This document shows positions 1-11,958 of a DNA stretch of 64,000 bases, piece by piece (position 1 is the first letter of the stretch; each line of letters begins with the position of its first letter). Location of the stretch: positions 1,540,642-1,604,641 of the forward strand of contig NC_040013.1 of the NCBI RefSeq assembly GCF_000972845.2, given 5' to 3'. The notes below the pieces were generated by a model that saw only the letters and a program-made list of their open reading frames with translations, was not told where the DNA came from and did not search any database. The position numbers and the translations under genes are program-made. This stretch comes from Larimichthys crocea (lineage: Eukaryota; Chordata; Actinopteri; Sciaenidae).

Positions 1-548
1 AGACTGAGCTAACAGCAGCTAACAGACTGAGCTAACAGACTGAGCTAACAGCAGCTAACAGACTGAGCTAACAGACTGAGCTAACAGCAGCTAACAGACT
101 GAGCTAACAGACTGAGCTAACAGCAGCTAACAGACTGAGCTAACAGACTGAGCTAACAGCAGCTAACAGACTGAGCTAACAGACTGAGCTAACAGCAGCT
201 AACAGACTGAGCTAACAGCAGCTAACAGACTGAGCTAACAGACTGAGCTAACAGCAGCTAACAGACTGAGCTAACAGACTGAGCTAACAGCAGCTAACAG
301 ACTGAGCTAACAGCAGCTAACAGACTGAGCTAACAGACTGAGCTAACAGCAGCTAACAGACTGAGCTAACAGCAGCTAACAGACTGAGCTAACAGACTGA
401 GCTAACAGCAGCTAACAAACTGAGCTAACAGACTGAGCTAACAGCAGCTAACAGACTGAGCTAACATGAGCTAACAGCAGCTAACAAACTGAGCTAACAT
501 GAGCTAACAAACTGAGCTAACAGCAGCTAACAAACTGAGCTAACAGCA
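1..548. repeat. minisatellite with higher-order structure
   Basis: Two related units alternate: a 13-mer (AGACTGAGCTAAC) and a 10-mer (AGCAGCTAAC) that looks like a deleted form of it. They are mostly ordered 13-13-10, giving a 36-bp higher-order period. The right-hand 130 bp is less regular (CAAACTGAGC variants, 'CATGAGC' deletions) and decays into unique AT-rich sequence near 549. The array begins before the window. No gene is seen in it. Confidence 0.95.
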
Positions 549-902
549 GTAACACCTGTCATAATATCATTGTTAATTTCTACTTATCATATAATTAAAT
601 GATAAATACTGAATCTTCATTAACTGATAATTACTCACGAACTCTAAAACAATGTAATTAATAACTTCTAATTATTGTTTTATATATTAATAACTATAAT
701 TTACAGACTAATTAACTTTATTTTGTAATAACCTGCTGCTGTGAACAGTGTTTTTTTTTATTTATTATTACGTAATTAATTATTGCTAATTATAAATAAA
801 AACCTTCATGTGTGTTGCTCAAAGGCACCTCAGATCCAGATCATGAGGGCTGGACTGGATCCAGGTGCAGAAAAAAAAAAAGCCTGGCAGGATCATTAGA
901 GG

Positions 903-945
<43 letters not shown>

Positions 946-1000
946 CCACCGACACACTCGCACAGTCAGAGCGCAGCGCAGAGGAGCGCAGCGCAGATCG
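549..1000. other. AT-rich intergenic stretch with (CA)n
   Basis: AT-rich unique sequence up to about 800, then a (CA)20 tract at 904-943. No conserved coding sequence is seen. It lies just upstream of the CpG-rich start of rflna, so it may hold upstream regulatory sequence, but no specific site is recognisable. Confidence 0.6.
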
Positions 1001-1413
1001 GTGCCAGACGCACGGTCCAACTTTTAGTTTTCTGGCGTCGTTGAATTTAATTCTGAGGAGTTTTATGAAATCACTTCTCGCTGCGGAGTCTCAGTCTGCT
1101 GGGTTTGAAAGTTTAAAGTCTGTTTTCGCTCCTTGGTTGGAATATCTTCGGGGATTTTAAAAAGGTGGACGCTTCACGGCGCGCAGGTACGGCACCGTTT
1201 AAAGCGACATAACGGCTGATTTGAAGTCGGTGTGGACTCGGGTTCACACCTGTGGCTCCGATCCTAACGCTGCTTGTCTCTGTTTGCAGGAGTCCTGCTG
1301 GGAAACAGTCGCTCTGGTTTCTTTGCGTCTCCGGAGCGCGCAGCAGCTCGGAGCGCGTCCAGACTTCGTGTGGCTCTGTGGGTTTTTTCTTTTTGACTTG
1401 AGTCGTCCCAGAA
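1000..1413 (+). promoter_or_regulatory. rflna: rflna 5' region with probable 5'UTR intron
   Basis: GC- and CpG-richer than the flank and immediately upstream of the rflna start codon, so likely the promoter/5'UTR. A plausible noncoding intron spans 1187-1289: donor GCGCAG|GTACGG and acceptor TCTCTGTTTGCAG|GAGTCC preceded by pyrimidines. The transcription start cannot be placed from sequence alone, and short upstream ORFs here are not conserved. Confidence 0.5.
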
Positions 1414-1632
1414 ATGGTGGGGCACCTACATTTACAAGCGATGGATGATAGCCTGAAAGGAAAGAACCGAGAAGGGCTGCTCGACAGTCCGGATTCGGGG
1501 TTGCCCCCTAGTCCCAGTCCGCCCTTCTGCTCCCTCTCCCCGGGGCTGATCGAGTCGCGCTCCGGCAGCTGCACGACGCCCGTCGAGGGCCATCATGGAT
1601 ATTATAGAAAGGAGAGCAGAGAAGGCAAACTG
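1414..1632 (+). CDS. rflna: rflna coding exon 1
   Basis: 73 codons from ATG, ending in AAACTG before donor GTGAGA at 1633. Encodes the conserved refilin N-terminus and the proline/serine-rich LDSPDSGLPPSP segment. Phase 0 at the 3' end joins exon 2 cleanly. Confidence 0.93.
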
Positions 1633-1775
1633 GTGAGAAAACACGTTTGTTTTATGTTCTTTAAGGGTTTTTGGAGGGTTTGTGGAAGCATAATGGAGAA
1701 ATAATGACGCTGCTGTGAGAGGAGCTGAAAATCTGAGAGCGGGTTAGTTCAGCCAGAAACAGATTCAACATCTGG

Positions 1776-1818
<43 letters not shown>

Positions 1819-4800
1819 CCTTCATGCAAACCTCTGATGTTGCACTTGTGCTGCAGAAGATGCCTCAACAGTCCTGCACATTTCTGCATCAGCTGAGCCG
1901 CTTTTAGCCACAGAGATCAGATCCAGGTCTAAAACTTGGGGGGGTCCAGGGACTCCCAGGGGTCCCTGCTGGGATTGTAGGGGCTCCCTGTGAGGTGACA
2001 GTCAGGTTGAAGTGTGTTGTGATCAGATCTGGACGGTCTAAGTTTGATCAGGCTTCAATAAAAGCTTCAAATAAGCCGTCCGGGCAGAGTTAGTTCATTA
2101 GATCAGAGCTTCCTTCGTGTGTGACCCTTTAAAGTGAAGCCACTTCCTCGCACATGAGGAATTTAACCCTTTGTTTGTCCCGTGAGTCCTTCACAGATCT
2201 GTTTCATGTCTCAGAGGAGGAGCAGGCCTCGCTCAGTGCACCGACTGTGACATTAACAGACGTCTGAAGGTCTGTGGAGCTCGTGTTAATGTTTAGAGGA
2301 GGTCTGCATGCGGCTTAGAGAGAAAACACCTGAAAATGAATGAAAGCTGAAGCGACGGCAGCAAGACAGAAAACAGGATCAGTAAAAAAAACAGCGTCAG
2401 GTATCTGCAGCTCTGCACGCAGACGGATATTAAGACAAATGCAGCATGTTCAGGTCACAGCTGATCTTAAAGCTGCTGTGCACGATATTTAACATCAGCG
2501 TTCATGTGTCTGAGGTCGTGACACATCCAGCCGTCACGGCTGATTCAAAATCATTTCCAGGGTCACTCCCAGTCTTCAGGTCTTGGACATGTCTGCGCAG
2601 GTTCAGGTGGCTTTTAAAGTCTCTGAGGGAGGCCTCAGAAATGCAGCGCTGCATCCTGGGAGCTCGCGTGACATTGATTTGCTTGAAACAGACCAAAAAA
2701 AAACAAAAAGACAGAGAGCTCCTGTAATCCTCTGGTGGAGGTGGAGGAGGTCCAGATTAGAAGGACTCCTCTGCGTCGTGGTCCTGATAGGAGCCCCTCC
2801 TCGTCGTGGTCTTCAGTTTTTTCTATTCCTGTGTTGTTTTTGTAGGAACAATCCTCCTGTTCTATTTCGGGGGGTGCGAGGGCTCGTTAGGGCGGCTGCA
2901 GGCCGGGTTGCGTAAGTGTTTGATGACCTCTCACTTCTAAATTAAAACGTGGATAAACACTCGTCTGTTTTCCCGCTCACAGTTTGTGCAGATGTGAATC
3001 TGAAATCAGGACGAGATGCACGAGAAGCGTCGGCTGATCTGTGCGAGGATCAGTCTCTGCTTCTGCAAACAGGCCTGAGCTGGAGGAGAAGGTGTGTTTG
3101 TGTTGGCGTCTCTCTGCAGCTCTGCATTGTGCATTGTACTCTGTGTGGGTTGTTCAGCTGCAGACTATTTTTCCTGGGCAGAAACTTCCAAGTAGGGTGG
3201 TGGTGGTGGTGGTGGTGCTTTGTGTGCACACTGGGGGGGATCCACCTCCCTCCATTCACAGTGTTTGCTCTGCCAGAACACACCGTGGAGAAATACCTGG
3301 GATGCTCTCCGTGCCGGAGCATCGTGGAGGTTTTTCCAGAAAACGGCCTGAGCTGCACGGTGAGGACCGTCGTGCCCTTGGCCTGTTCCTGCTCGTCTCC
3401 TGCAGTGGCATGTGACAGGCTCTGTAACACGAGAGCGTCCTCACAGGCCGCGGTGATTCAGACCGCTCAGCTTGGACACGCGTCAATCACGACCTTCTCG
3501 CTTCACCGCGTGTCTCTGCTCGAGAGTCCTTATGAGTCCACAGGGGACGCTCAGAGGTCAAAGGTCAGGCAGACCTGGGTCATCATCATAAATCCACCGC
3601 AGGTGAAATCAGCATGAAACTCACATCCAGGACAAACATTTGCTGAAGTTATGGACGTCAGAAAACATTTTGTCTGACGAACACTGTAGCTCTAAACCTT
3701 TAAAAATAAAAGTTAGAACTTCATGGAACCTTTTACTGATCAGAACAATTCATCATCAAGTTCTTCCCAAAATTTAGTGTCAGTCGTTTTTCTCCTGGAG
3801 TTCATTCGAGGTTTGATATGTGACAATTTGGTAAATGACTTTAAAACATCCCGTGTGTCTGCAAACTGTCTGACGTGCTTGGAAGGAGAGGGTGAGGCGT
3901 GAGGAGAGAGTATTCATTTGGTTGCAATGTGTAACTTCACTGCTAGGTGGCACTAAATCTTATGGACTGGTTCAGTCGTTGCACAATATTCACCTTTACA
4001 ATTACAAAAGTTGTTCAACATGTTATGATCGACTTAATGATCCAGTGATCAGAACCTTTAACGGATCAGTGTAGTAGGATTCAGGGGCGGTTTAGTTGCT
4101 GGATTGCAACCCCCGTGTGTCACCCTCCCCTTCCTGAAGTCTCCAGAGAACTGATCAGGAACCAGATTTTAGTGCCACAAACAACTCGAGCTCCTCATTC
4201 ATTCAGAGCATAACTATTTTAAGGAAATTAATGACGATGATCCCGTTTCAATTTGAAAAACAATAACTTTTTCTGGTTTTTGTGGCAGTAAACATTTTTG
4301 TTGTTTTAAGGACACCTGAAAACAACATCTTTTAGGTTTTAGGGTCCATTTTCTGAAAATATGGATTACGTGTGTTTGAATGTGGCTCAGCAGGTAAAAA
4401 CTTGAGGAAGGTCGACAGCCTGAAAGTCAGAAGAATCAAGAAACATGACAAAGACACGTTGGATGTGTCTGAGGTTTGAGACTTGTCTCACCCTCAGTCT
4501 GTCATTTCTGTAGCTACCGTAGGTCCAACATCTGTCGCCTGTTTTCAGTCCACATCTGTCCGCGGGTCACGCCGCGTCTCTGTGAACCGCAGTTTACCAC
4601 CGACACTTCATTTGGCCGGGCCCACACAGTCTAATTAAGTGAACTGAAATGGAAGTGTCGCTCTGCCTGCTGTTTGCTCGTCTTAACTGTTGTTGTGCCA
4701 TCGACGAGGCGACTTCTCGTGAGGGCGGATCAAGGAGCTCGTTTCCCCACCGAGGGTGGGGGAGTGCGGCGTTTTTAATTTGGCTCTGCTGGAACCCCCC

Positions 4801-5430
4801 CAAACACTCGGCATCTCTCTGGACACGTTGGCAGGCTGGTTGCAAACACTTCATGGATGTTTTTCTTTGTGTTTCCTCTCTGCACAGCTGCCCTACCTGC
4901 TGCTCAACTCCACAGGAACCGACCTGAAGAATCGCATGCACCCCGTGTTCTTCGGGGAAAGCATCAAGGTCAACCCCAAACCGGAGCAGGAAATCAAGTA
5001 AGAGACCTTTGACACATGGAGACAGCAACATTTTCTTGTCAACACTGCCACCTAGTGATCAGTCCTAGTTCCTAAACATCCTCTCCTCTTTTCCAGGTGC
5101 AACTCAGAGGTGAAGTACGACTCCGACAAGCACTACCGGGACCAGGTCTACTGCGCCCCCGTTCCCACGGCCACCTCCTTCAGCGAGACGGTCGTGGCGG
5201 TGCGGAACTGCACCTGGAGGAGCTACAAATCCCAGGTGTACCTGGAGCCGAGGCAGAAACCCATCAGCTACCAGAGCACCACCATCATTTATCCGAAACA
5301 TGCCAAGAACACTTACCGCACCACGCTCAACTACAACGCCGCGGGTTCACGCCGCTGGTTTGTCTCCACGGTGCAGCTGGAGTCGAGTGAGGATACTAGT
5401 CCCTGTATCATCTACACAGAGGACCTGTAG
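1414..5430 (+). CDS. rflna: refilin A (complete, 3 coding exons)
   Basis: Join 1414-1632, 4888-4997, 5097-5430; 663 nt, 220 aa. Refilins are small vertebrate proteins that bind filamins and help bundle actin, including perinuclear actin networks, and they act in skeletal cell differentiation (known for the family). The N-terminus MVGHLHLQAMDDSLK and the LDSPDSGLPPSPSPPF block match the family signature. The second half carries MHPVFFGESIKVNP and a basic domain with CNSEVKYDSDKHYRDQVY, NCTWRSYKSQ, STTIIYPKHAK and RRWFVSTVQLES. Length is close to the human protein (about 216 aa). The start was chosen because MVGHLHLQ is the conserved family N-terminus. It is convergent with ncor2, as in other vertebrates. 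rflnb is the alternative paralogue, but the neighbouring gene favours rflna. Confidence 0.95.
1633..4887 (+). other. rflna intron 1
   Basis: Intron of 3255 bp between GTGAGA and a CTCTCTGCACAG acceptor. It holds a (CT)n tract at 1779-1815, a short TGG repeat near 3197-3216, and a degraded dispersed repeat at about 3880-4130. No conserved coding sequence is seen. Confidence 0.85.
3880..4130. repeat. dispersed teleost repeat, fragment
   Basis: Contains the block 'GGTTGCAATGTG...CTAGGTGGCACTAAAT' followed by 'TTGCTGGATTGCAACCCCC' and 'CACCCTCCCCTTCC'. Related text occurs near 19050-19110, 27545-27720 and 30925-31180. I recognise this as a common noncoding repeat of percomorph fish, but I cannot name its class securely. 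Confidence 0.5.
4888..4997 (+). CDS. rflna: rflna coding exon 2
   Basis: 110 nt between acceptor TGCACAG and donor GTAAGA. Encodes LPYLLLNSTGTDLKN and the family hallmark HPVFFGESIKVNP. Ends two bases into a Lys codon that the first base of exon 3 completes. Confidence 0.93.
5097..5430 (+). CDS. rflna: rflna coding exon 3 with stop
   Basis: 334 nt after a TTTTCCAG acceptor; intron 2 is only 99 bp. Encodes the conserved C-terminal half (CNSEVKY, APVPTATSFSETVV, NCTWRSYKSQ, STTIIYPKHAKNTYRTTL, RRWFVSTVQLES) and ends EDL-TAG at 5428-5430. Confidence 0.95.
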
Positions 5431-8400
5431 GGGGTCCAAGCCCGTGGAGCACATGGAAAGGGGGCTACCTGGTGATCATCTTATTTTGTTTTTGGAGGAC
5501 GAGGAACTTGGGAAGGCCCCTGTTGAAAGGGAAATACTTCAGAATCCACCATCTTTACTCGCCATGGAGGAAACTCTGGGAACCCTTTAGTGATATTTAG
5601 ACTTTCTACTGATGCAGTCTTTAAAAAAGGGAGTCGGTCCTCTGGCAGTTTAAAGCTGCACTTCAATGGTTAATGTCTTATTTAATACAAGAGCTGACAA
5701 ATTGGTGGCCTTTGCTCTCCTTCGGGTCGGATTGAAACCTAAGGTGACAATCAGATCGTAGATGTCGTGGATTTTTAGCCGAGCCTGCCGCAAAAACCCC
5801 GTCACACCAATGCAAAGCTTTCTAATGTGGCTTTATTGCACTTGTTATAACACGGTCCTCTCTCTGTGGACTTTGGCATTGCAGGGGGGAATTTCAGCGC
5901 TACGTGTGAAAAAAAAGAATCGGACCAAAGATAGTTTGAACAGTTTGTCTCTTTGTACGAACACGCTTCTTGTTTTACAAGTTAACACATTCAAAAAAAA
6001 AAAAACAGCAGCTTGTCTATTTCAATCATTTAACGAATTTAACTGTCTTGTTTATTCAGCAGAACCAGAGTCCAGTCTCTAAAAATCAAGTTTGATCACA
6101 GGAAGGACGACAGCACAATTACAAAAAGGGAGATATTTGAATATTTTGGTTGGATATTGGTGTTTTGGTGAAAAGTCAGTTAATGAAGTTTGGGAATTAT
6201 TATTTATTAAGAGTTTAAACGCTTAGAAACTCAAGTTAATCTGCTTCATCAGGACCGTGTGGGTGTAGAACCACATCATCTATAGCTACGAGATGTTTGC
6301 TTTGTTTCAATCAGTGTAACAAGTTTGTCTTTAACCTGCTTTGGAGCCAGATGCTGGAGCTTGTCAACACGGAAAAGCACCATAAAAATAAAAAATTGAC
6401 AATCAGGGGGGAAGTATTCAACTTCTCTGTCACAACTCATTGTGTATTGGACAAACTGTACCGAAGTCTCACTCATCTACTTCTCCATACGAGTCAAACA
6501 AACAGAAAAACAACAATCAACTTCTCAAAATCCAAAGACAAAAGACTCGGTGGCACCAGCTACTCGTAAAAAAACAATCGCTACATTTGTGCATGAAACT
6601 AACAAAGGGTCCCAGTGATTTACTAAAACAAGTAAAGATTTGAGTCAAGAGAAACGTTTGCAGCTCTGTCCTAAAGTCAACACCGTTAGCTTTCGTTTAA
6701 AACGCTACATTGAAAAACAACAATCATCCAATCTGTGACTATGCTAATCTAGCTAACGTTATTTGGTCAGTAAGTCTGACATTTTGACCACAGTGTTTAA
6801 TATTTTAAGGGATTGTTGTTGTAACTTTTTAAAAAGTTTCAAACTAGTAAAACTGAGTAACGAGAAACGTTTGCAAAAGTCAACAACGTAGCGCAAGCTA
6901 ACGTTAAACAAGGCGGCAACGTAGCATCGCGCGCAACTTAAAGCATAACTTCATAAATAATACATTTACAGATTTAGCTGCTTGAAGTTTTATAAATATA
7001 GTAAGTTTTCGTTTAAAGCGCGTACATTGAAAAATAAATGTTTTTCAGCGTTTCATCCAATATGTGACTATGCTAATGTAGCTAACGTTATTCGGTCATT
7101 ACGTCTGACATTTTGACCACAGTGTTTAATAATTTAAGGGACTGTTGTTGTTACTTTAGTGAAATTAGATTTTTTTAAAAGTGTTTCAAACTAGTAAAGA
7201 TTTGAGAAACGAGAAACGTTTGCAGCTCTGTCCAAAAGTCAACAATGTAGCGCAAGCTAATGTTAAACAAGGCGGCACTGTAGCATCGCGACTTGAAGCA
7301 TAAATTAATAAATAATACATTTACAGATTTAGCTTTAGTTTTATAAATATAGCAAACTAACATTATTAACTTTACTGTTTAAAGTGCGTGCATTGAAAAA
7401 TATGTGACTACTAACGTTATTTGGTCAATAATGTTCAATGATTTAATGTTTAAATTGTTACTTTAGCATCAGCGTCAGTTTCAAAAGACTCGAGTAATGT
7501 GTAAACTGGTGGATGGAAACATCTGCAGCTAACGTAATAACAAGCTAACGTTAAACATGAAGTCACTATAGCGTCACAACTTATAAACTAAATGATTTTT
7601 CTTAAAGGGTCTTAACTACTTTTGGTTTTTGAAGCATGAAACTTATTAAATTCAAATAAAACACTACAGACATGCACAATCATAAATCGTATAACAATAA
7701 CACAATTAGAAAACTAAGAATTAGTTTGCGTACATCCCGATTGTTTCATTTTCCACCTGGTAAACGCGTAAAACTCGCCGTGGAGTTGCGAATAGCTGGT
7801 GTAGTTGAGTGTTTCGGGTCGAATTGTTCAGGTTCTGATCCGAAAAAACATCAAACATCAAACTTTTCCCTGTTGAAGATGTAAAATAGATTTTTATCGA
7901 GCGTTTTCGTGACTTCTTTTTGTGTCTGTCTTATATATAAATATATATATATTTAGATTATTGAACATGGCAAATATTGAAACTTCAGACTTTACCTCAA
8001 ATCTTTCTTAGATTTCAGTTTTATTTCATTGCAAATGTGTATTCCCGATTTTTTCCCACGGTCTTGTTATTTTCGGTTTGAAATACCCTCCAGGTTCATG
8101 TGCGATGGTGACGGAGGTACGTGGAGGCGGTGCATCAGTACTGTAGGACGGGTACTGTACGAGGTCTTTTAAATGAGGGAACAAGCAAGTAGCAAAGACT
8201 AAAGATGAGTGTTGTAACGTTTCTGGTAAGATGACGGAGAGTTCTGCGAAGTGTCGATGGTCCGAGAGCGGTGAGAGAAAGTTGGTGGGTGTCGTCAAGT
8301 TTGAATCCGTTGGTTTTATGTGAGATACTTTCTGCGTTTCCTAACACTTGATTTTGTTACTGTAAAATATTTTCCTGTTGTATATGTGGCATCGAGGCAC

Positions 8401-8510
8401 TTCATAATTCTTTATATTTTTGTACGTCAAATCATCGTTCCTGTTCTGATCAAAAGGAAATTATTTAAAAAAAAGATGTATATCCTGATTGAATAAAAAG
8501 ATACAAGCGA
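5431..8510 (+). other. rflna: rflna 3'UTR / downstream sequence
   Basis: No conserved ORF in about 3 kb. Several AATAAA hexamers occur; the last strong one (8492-8497, GAATAAAAAG) is a plausible distal poly(A) signal, but earlier ones (for example near 6387 and 7654) could serve. Where the transcript ends is a guess. A diverged tandem repeat occupies 6625-7440. Confidence 0.4.
6625..7440. repeat. diverged tandem duplication, ~330-350 bp unit
   Basis: Blocks such as 'GAGAAACGTTTGCA', 'AAGTCAACAA.GTAGCGCAAG', 'ACAAGGCGGCA..GTAGCATCGCG', 'ATACATTTACAGATTTAGCT' and 'TTTTGACCACAGTGTTTAAT' recur in the same order. Spacing is 329-349 bp between the main copies. About two and a half copies are present, the first shortened and the last decayed. 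Confidence 0.85.
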
Positions 8511-8701
8511 TTCCCAAACCCTGATTCTGGTGTCGAGTACGTTTGTTTGATTCATGCACAGTTTGAAAGAAAGAGGAACAGGTCCTGACATCAAGTCCAA
8601 ACTTTTAACCTGCTTAGCAGTAAAATATGGGATGCAGATGTACACTCATGAAGACTTTCCTCCAGAACAAGAAGTCCCCACAACATAAATAATGTTTTAT
8701 C

Positions 8702-9262
8702 CATGAGAAAGGTTCATTCTGGGGCATATGGACTTGGTTGTAGATCTGTGAAGATGTTTCAGCTCTCATTCAAGAGGTGGGGAGAGTATTTAAACCAAGG
8801 CAGGATCGGAGACTGGGCCTTTTGTTTGGTGCTACTTGTTGTGATGAGTGCTGTCCAAGTCGTTTATGTCACCTGAGGTCTCAACAGAGGTGACCTCAGG
8901 TGACTCTAAGGACTCGGGCGACCGTCGTCCACACCGTAGGCTCGTTATGGTTTCCAGTTAGTTTGGTAGTGCTTATTGTTACTGTGGCGACTGTTGTCCA
9001 AGTTGTTAAGATCACCTGAGGTCCGGTGTGGACGAATCACCTCTTGTGACGACCGTCGTCCACACCGGGCCTCAGGTGACTTAGACGACTTGGATAACAG
9101 TCGTCACAGTAAGTAGCACCAAACTAAGTGGAAACAAACAACGGCCCGGTCAACGATCTCCCCACCAGTCAGTCAGAACCGGAGAAGCCTCTTTGGATAA
9201 GAAGTGAAGCGTCTTCATGGAGCTACAACCAAGTCCCCTGATTGAACCCTTCTCAGAGAAAG
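8702..9262. mobile_element. foldback (palindromic) MITE-like element
   Basis: The left arm (GAGAAAGGTTCATTCTGGGG, GGACTTGGTTGTAGATCTG, GAAGATGTTTC, AAGAGG) is matched in inverse orientation by the right arm (CCTCTTTGGATAAG, GAAGCGTCTTC, GCTACAACCAAGTCC, AACCCTTCTCAG). The centre near 8980 holds smaller inverted blocks around GTCACCTGAGGTC, and 'CGACCGTCGTCCACACCG' occurs twice. The ACTTGGTTGTAG terminal text is one I associate with a widespread teleost repeat. No ORF, so non-autonomous. Confidence 0.75.
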
Positions 9263-9452
9263 CTGACCTGGATTTGCTCTTCATCTACTGATACACTCCA
9301 ACAACTGCACTCAATGAAAACAAGACTGTCCTTTTATCGTGAGCACTATGACGATATGACACCTGTCAGGTGGATGGATAATAACACAGATTTGAACATC
9401 ATATTATTTGCAGAGACGAAGATTTAGATCTTTGACTTTAACTCATTAAAAA

Positions 9453-9545
9453 AAGGAGCAAAAACAAAAGTTTTATTTTATATTTTTGAGTTATTTCTAG
9501 GAGCAAAAACAAAAGTTTTATTTTATATTTTTGAGTTATTTCTTC
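9453..9545. repeat. tandem duplication, ~48 bp
   Basis: Two adjacent near-identical copies of a segment running from GGAGCAAAAACAAAAG to TTGAGTTATTTC, which points to recent duplication. Confidence 0.9.
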
Positions 9546-9794
9546 AAGTTTGGATGTGGAAATTGTGATAAACAGGCCAGTATCAGACTTTCTAATAGTG
9601 AACTATTAGAAAATGTGAAAAGCCTGTACTCATAACTCTACAAAAAGAACAATTAGAGTGGGAACCACACATGCAGAGCGGAAAGAAACGGAAATGATTA
9701 AAGTTATGCTGGATTATTTATATTATTTATGTCTATATTTTTGTTAACACTGTTCACTTCAGGAGGCAACAAATTAAAATACTTCATGATTTAT

Positions 9795-9887
9795 GGGTTT
9801 TCTGCTTATAAATTTACTGTTTTTTAATGTTGTAGACGAAGGGTTTTCTGCTTATAAATTTACTGTTTTTTAATGTTGTAGACGAAG
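9795..9887. repeat. tandem duplication, ~47 bp
   Basis: Two back-to-back copies of a segment from GGGTTTTCTGCTTATAAATT to GTTGTAGACGAA, with no mismatch seen. Confidence 0.92.
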
Positions 9888-10244
9888 AAACCGATAAACA
9901 AAATGTTTTTTGATGATATGCATTGATCTGGATTCTTTACTTCTTATGTCTCCCTTTTTTAACGGAATATTTTCTTGATTGAAAACAAGTTTTGATCTGA
10001 CGGTTCCTTCAGATCTCTGCACAACAAGCAGCCAATCCTTTTAGGTTTTCATCCTTTTTTAAATATTAAATCACACATCGCAGAAACATTTACCAGTCCT
10101 TTGAGCTGCAAGCACGGCATCATAACGGACATGATACAGATGAAGGATCTCCTTTTATCAACCTTTAAAAATACGCTGACAGCGCCCCCTGCTGGCTCTT
10201 CACATTCATCACTGACTCCTTTAAATGAGGCGACCCCGAGACGA

Positions 10245-11925
10245 TGAATGGCAATAAGCTTTTTATTTAAACATTAAGGCAGTGTCTTTTTTGTTTTCCA
10301 TTTTTACACTGCTATCCACAAAGCTTGCTGGTGGGCATGTAGAATTTTAACCATGTGAATATTTCTTTTGTTTTGTTTTTTTTCCTGTTTTTATCTCCTC
10401 AGAATACCGACCTTTGAAGCAAGCCACATAAATATTTACATCTCTTCAGTTTTATATACAATCCTTGCTATTATACAGTGGGTTATAATAAAAAAAAAAT
10501 CATTATGCACAAAAATGGTTGAACAATGTATGTAATGTTTGTCGATCCTTCCCTCCCGCCAACAACCAACCCTCGGACAGTGAACACATCGGCAATCAAC
10601 TTGAATTTTTTTCTGATTTGTGGAATCAAAAGAAACAAAAAAAGAAAAATGGATGCACGTTAAAATTCATTTTATACTTTTTTAAAAACACGTTTAGTCT
10701 GTCATCGGTTTAGGGAACAGCTGGATATGGCTTAGTCTGTTTTGTTTTTTTTTTACCGTCACATTCTTCAATTCAATCAGTGGATAAACGATAAACACGC
10801 ACGGCGCCCGGCTCGAACCTCCATCAGACAAACTAAAACATGGCTGAGCTTCTTCTGCAGGTGTGGCGTGCTGAAGAGGATTCAGGGAGGGAGAGAGGAG
10901 GAGGAGGTAGTCCTATAACAGTCGTGTTTTCAGTTTAAAGAGGACGAAAAAATAAGAAGTCAGACTACAGATATAGAGGTACGCCGCCGCCGAATCGTCC
11001 TGGGTTTGCACGAGAATCACGAAACGTTTCGTCTACACGGAGGGCGAGAAATGAACGATACCGCGAGAACGCGTCGACTAAGTTTAACGTCACGCCGTCC
11101 CCCCTCGACCTCCTCTAACCAGCAGCAGCAGCGATGAAGTACACTTGATGCCGGCCCGGGTGGAACAGTTAAAAGAAGCTAAGGCTGATGTTTGGAAAAA
11201 GAAAAAAACATTTATCTTTATATTTTTAAAAAAAAGGACGTTTCGTTTGTTTTGTTTCAGATTTCCCTGCGTGGACAGAACGAACTCTGTCGTGGGGGCT
11301 AAAAGAAAAAGTTGTGCGTCACTTGGTAACTTCAGTACTGTATATGTAAAATAAATGGCACTTAACACTAGGAATATCTCATAACTGTACAAAAACATCT
11401 GCCTGGATGAGGAGCTGAAGGGAGTCAGCTCCTGGTCTGGGCAGTGAAAAAGGTCAGAGGTCAGACTGTCACAACAACAGCTCCTAGACGGGGGATTGTA
11501 GCGGGTTAAGCTGATGCCGCCGCCGCTGTGGACCGAAGGCGGGTCGTAGAAAGAAAGATGGCTTTTTGTTGTCGTCACCTCTTGAATGCGAACAAACTCT
11601 GCGAGTTCGTCGTCGAGCAGCTTTAAGGTTGGTCTGCACCGGGTTCAAAGCGGCGTCCAGTCGACGTCGACGTCGTTCACTTGAAATGTGATTGTCGCTT
11701 TTTTTTCTCTTCTCTTTTTTTTTGAGTGTGGGAGACGAAAATGAAACGTTTTTTTTTTTCGAGGAGAGCTCCGCCCGTGACGTGGGCGGCTTCTGTCGAC
11801 TCTTTTAAAAATGCCATCGTGAACAGACAGACTGACAAACTAAGTGCTTAATATCCAAACACAGACATGGTTAATATAAAAACAGTGAGAAAGTGTCACT
11901 CGTTTCAGTGCCGTCCGTCTGGCAG

Positions 11926-11958
<33 letters not shown>

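Noticed and set aside
1..548. Repeat array as a CRISPR or centromeric satellite
   Set aside because: There are no unique spacers, and the short 36-bp composite next to a gene fits a minisatellite.
2949..3617. 222-residue + strand frame
   Set aside because: Lies in rflna intron 1, has a low-complexity Trp run from a TGG repeat, and resembles no known protein.
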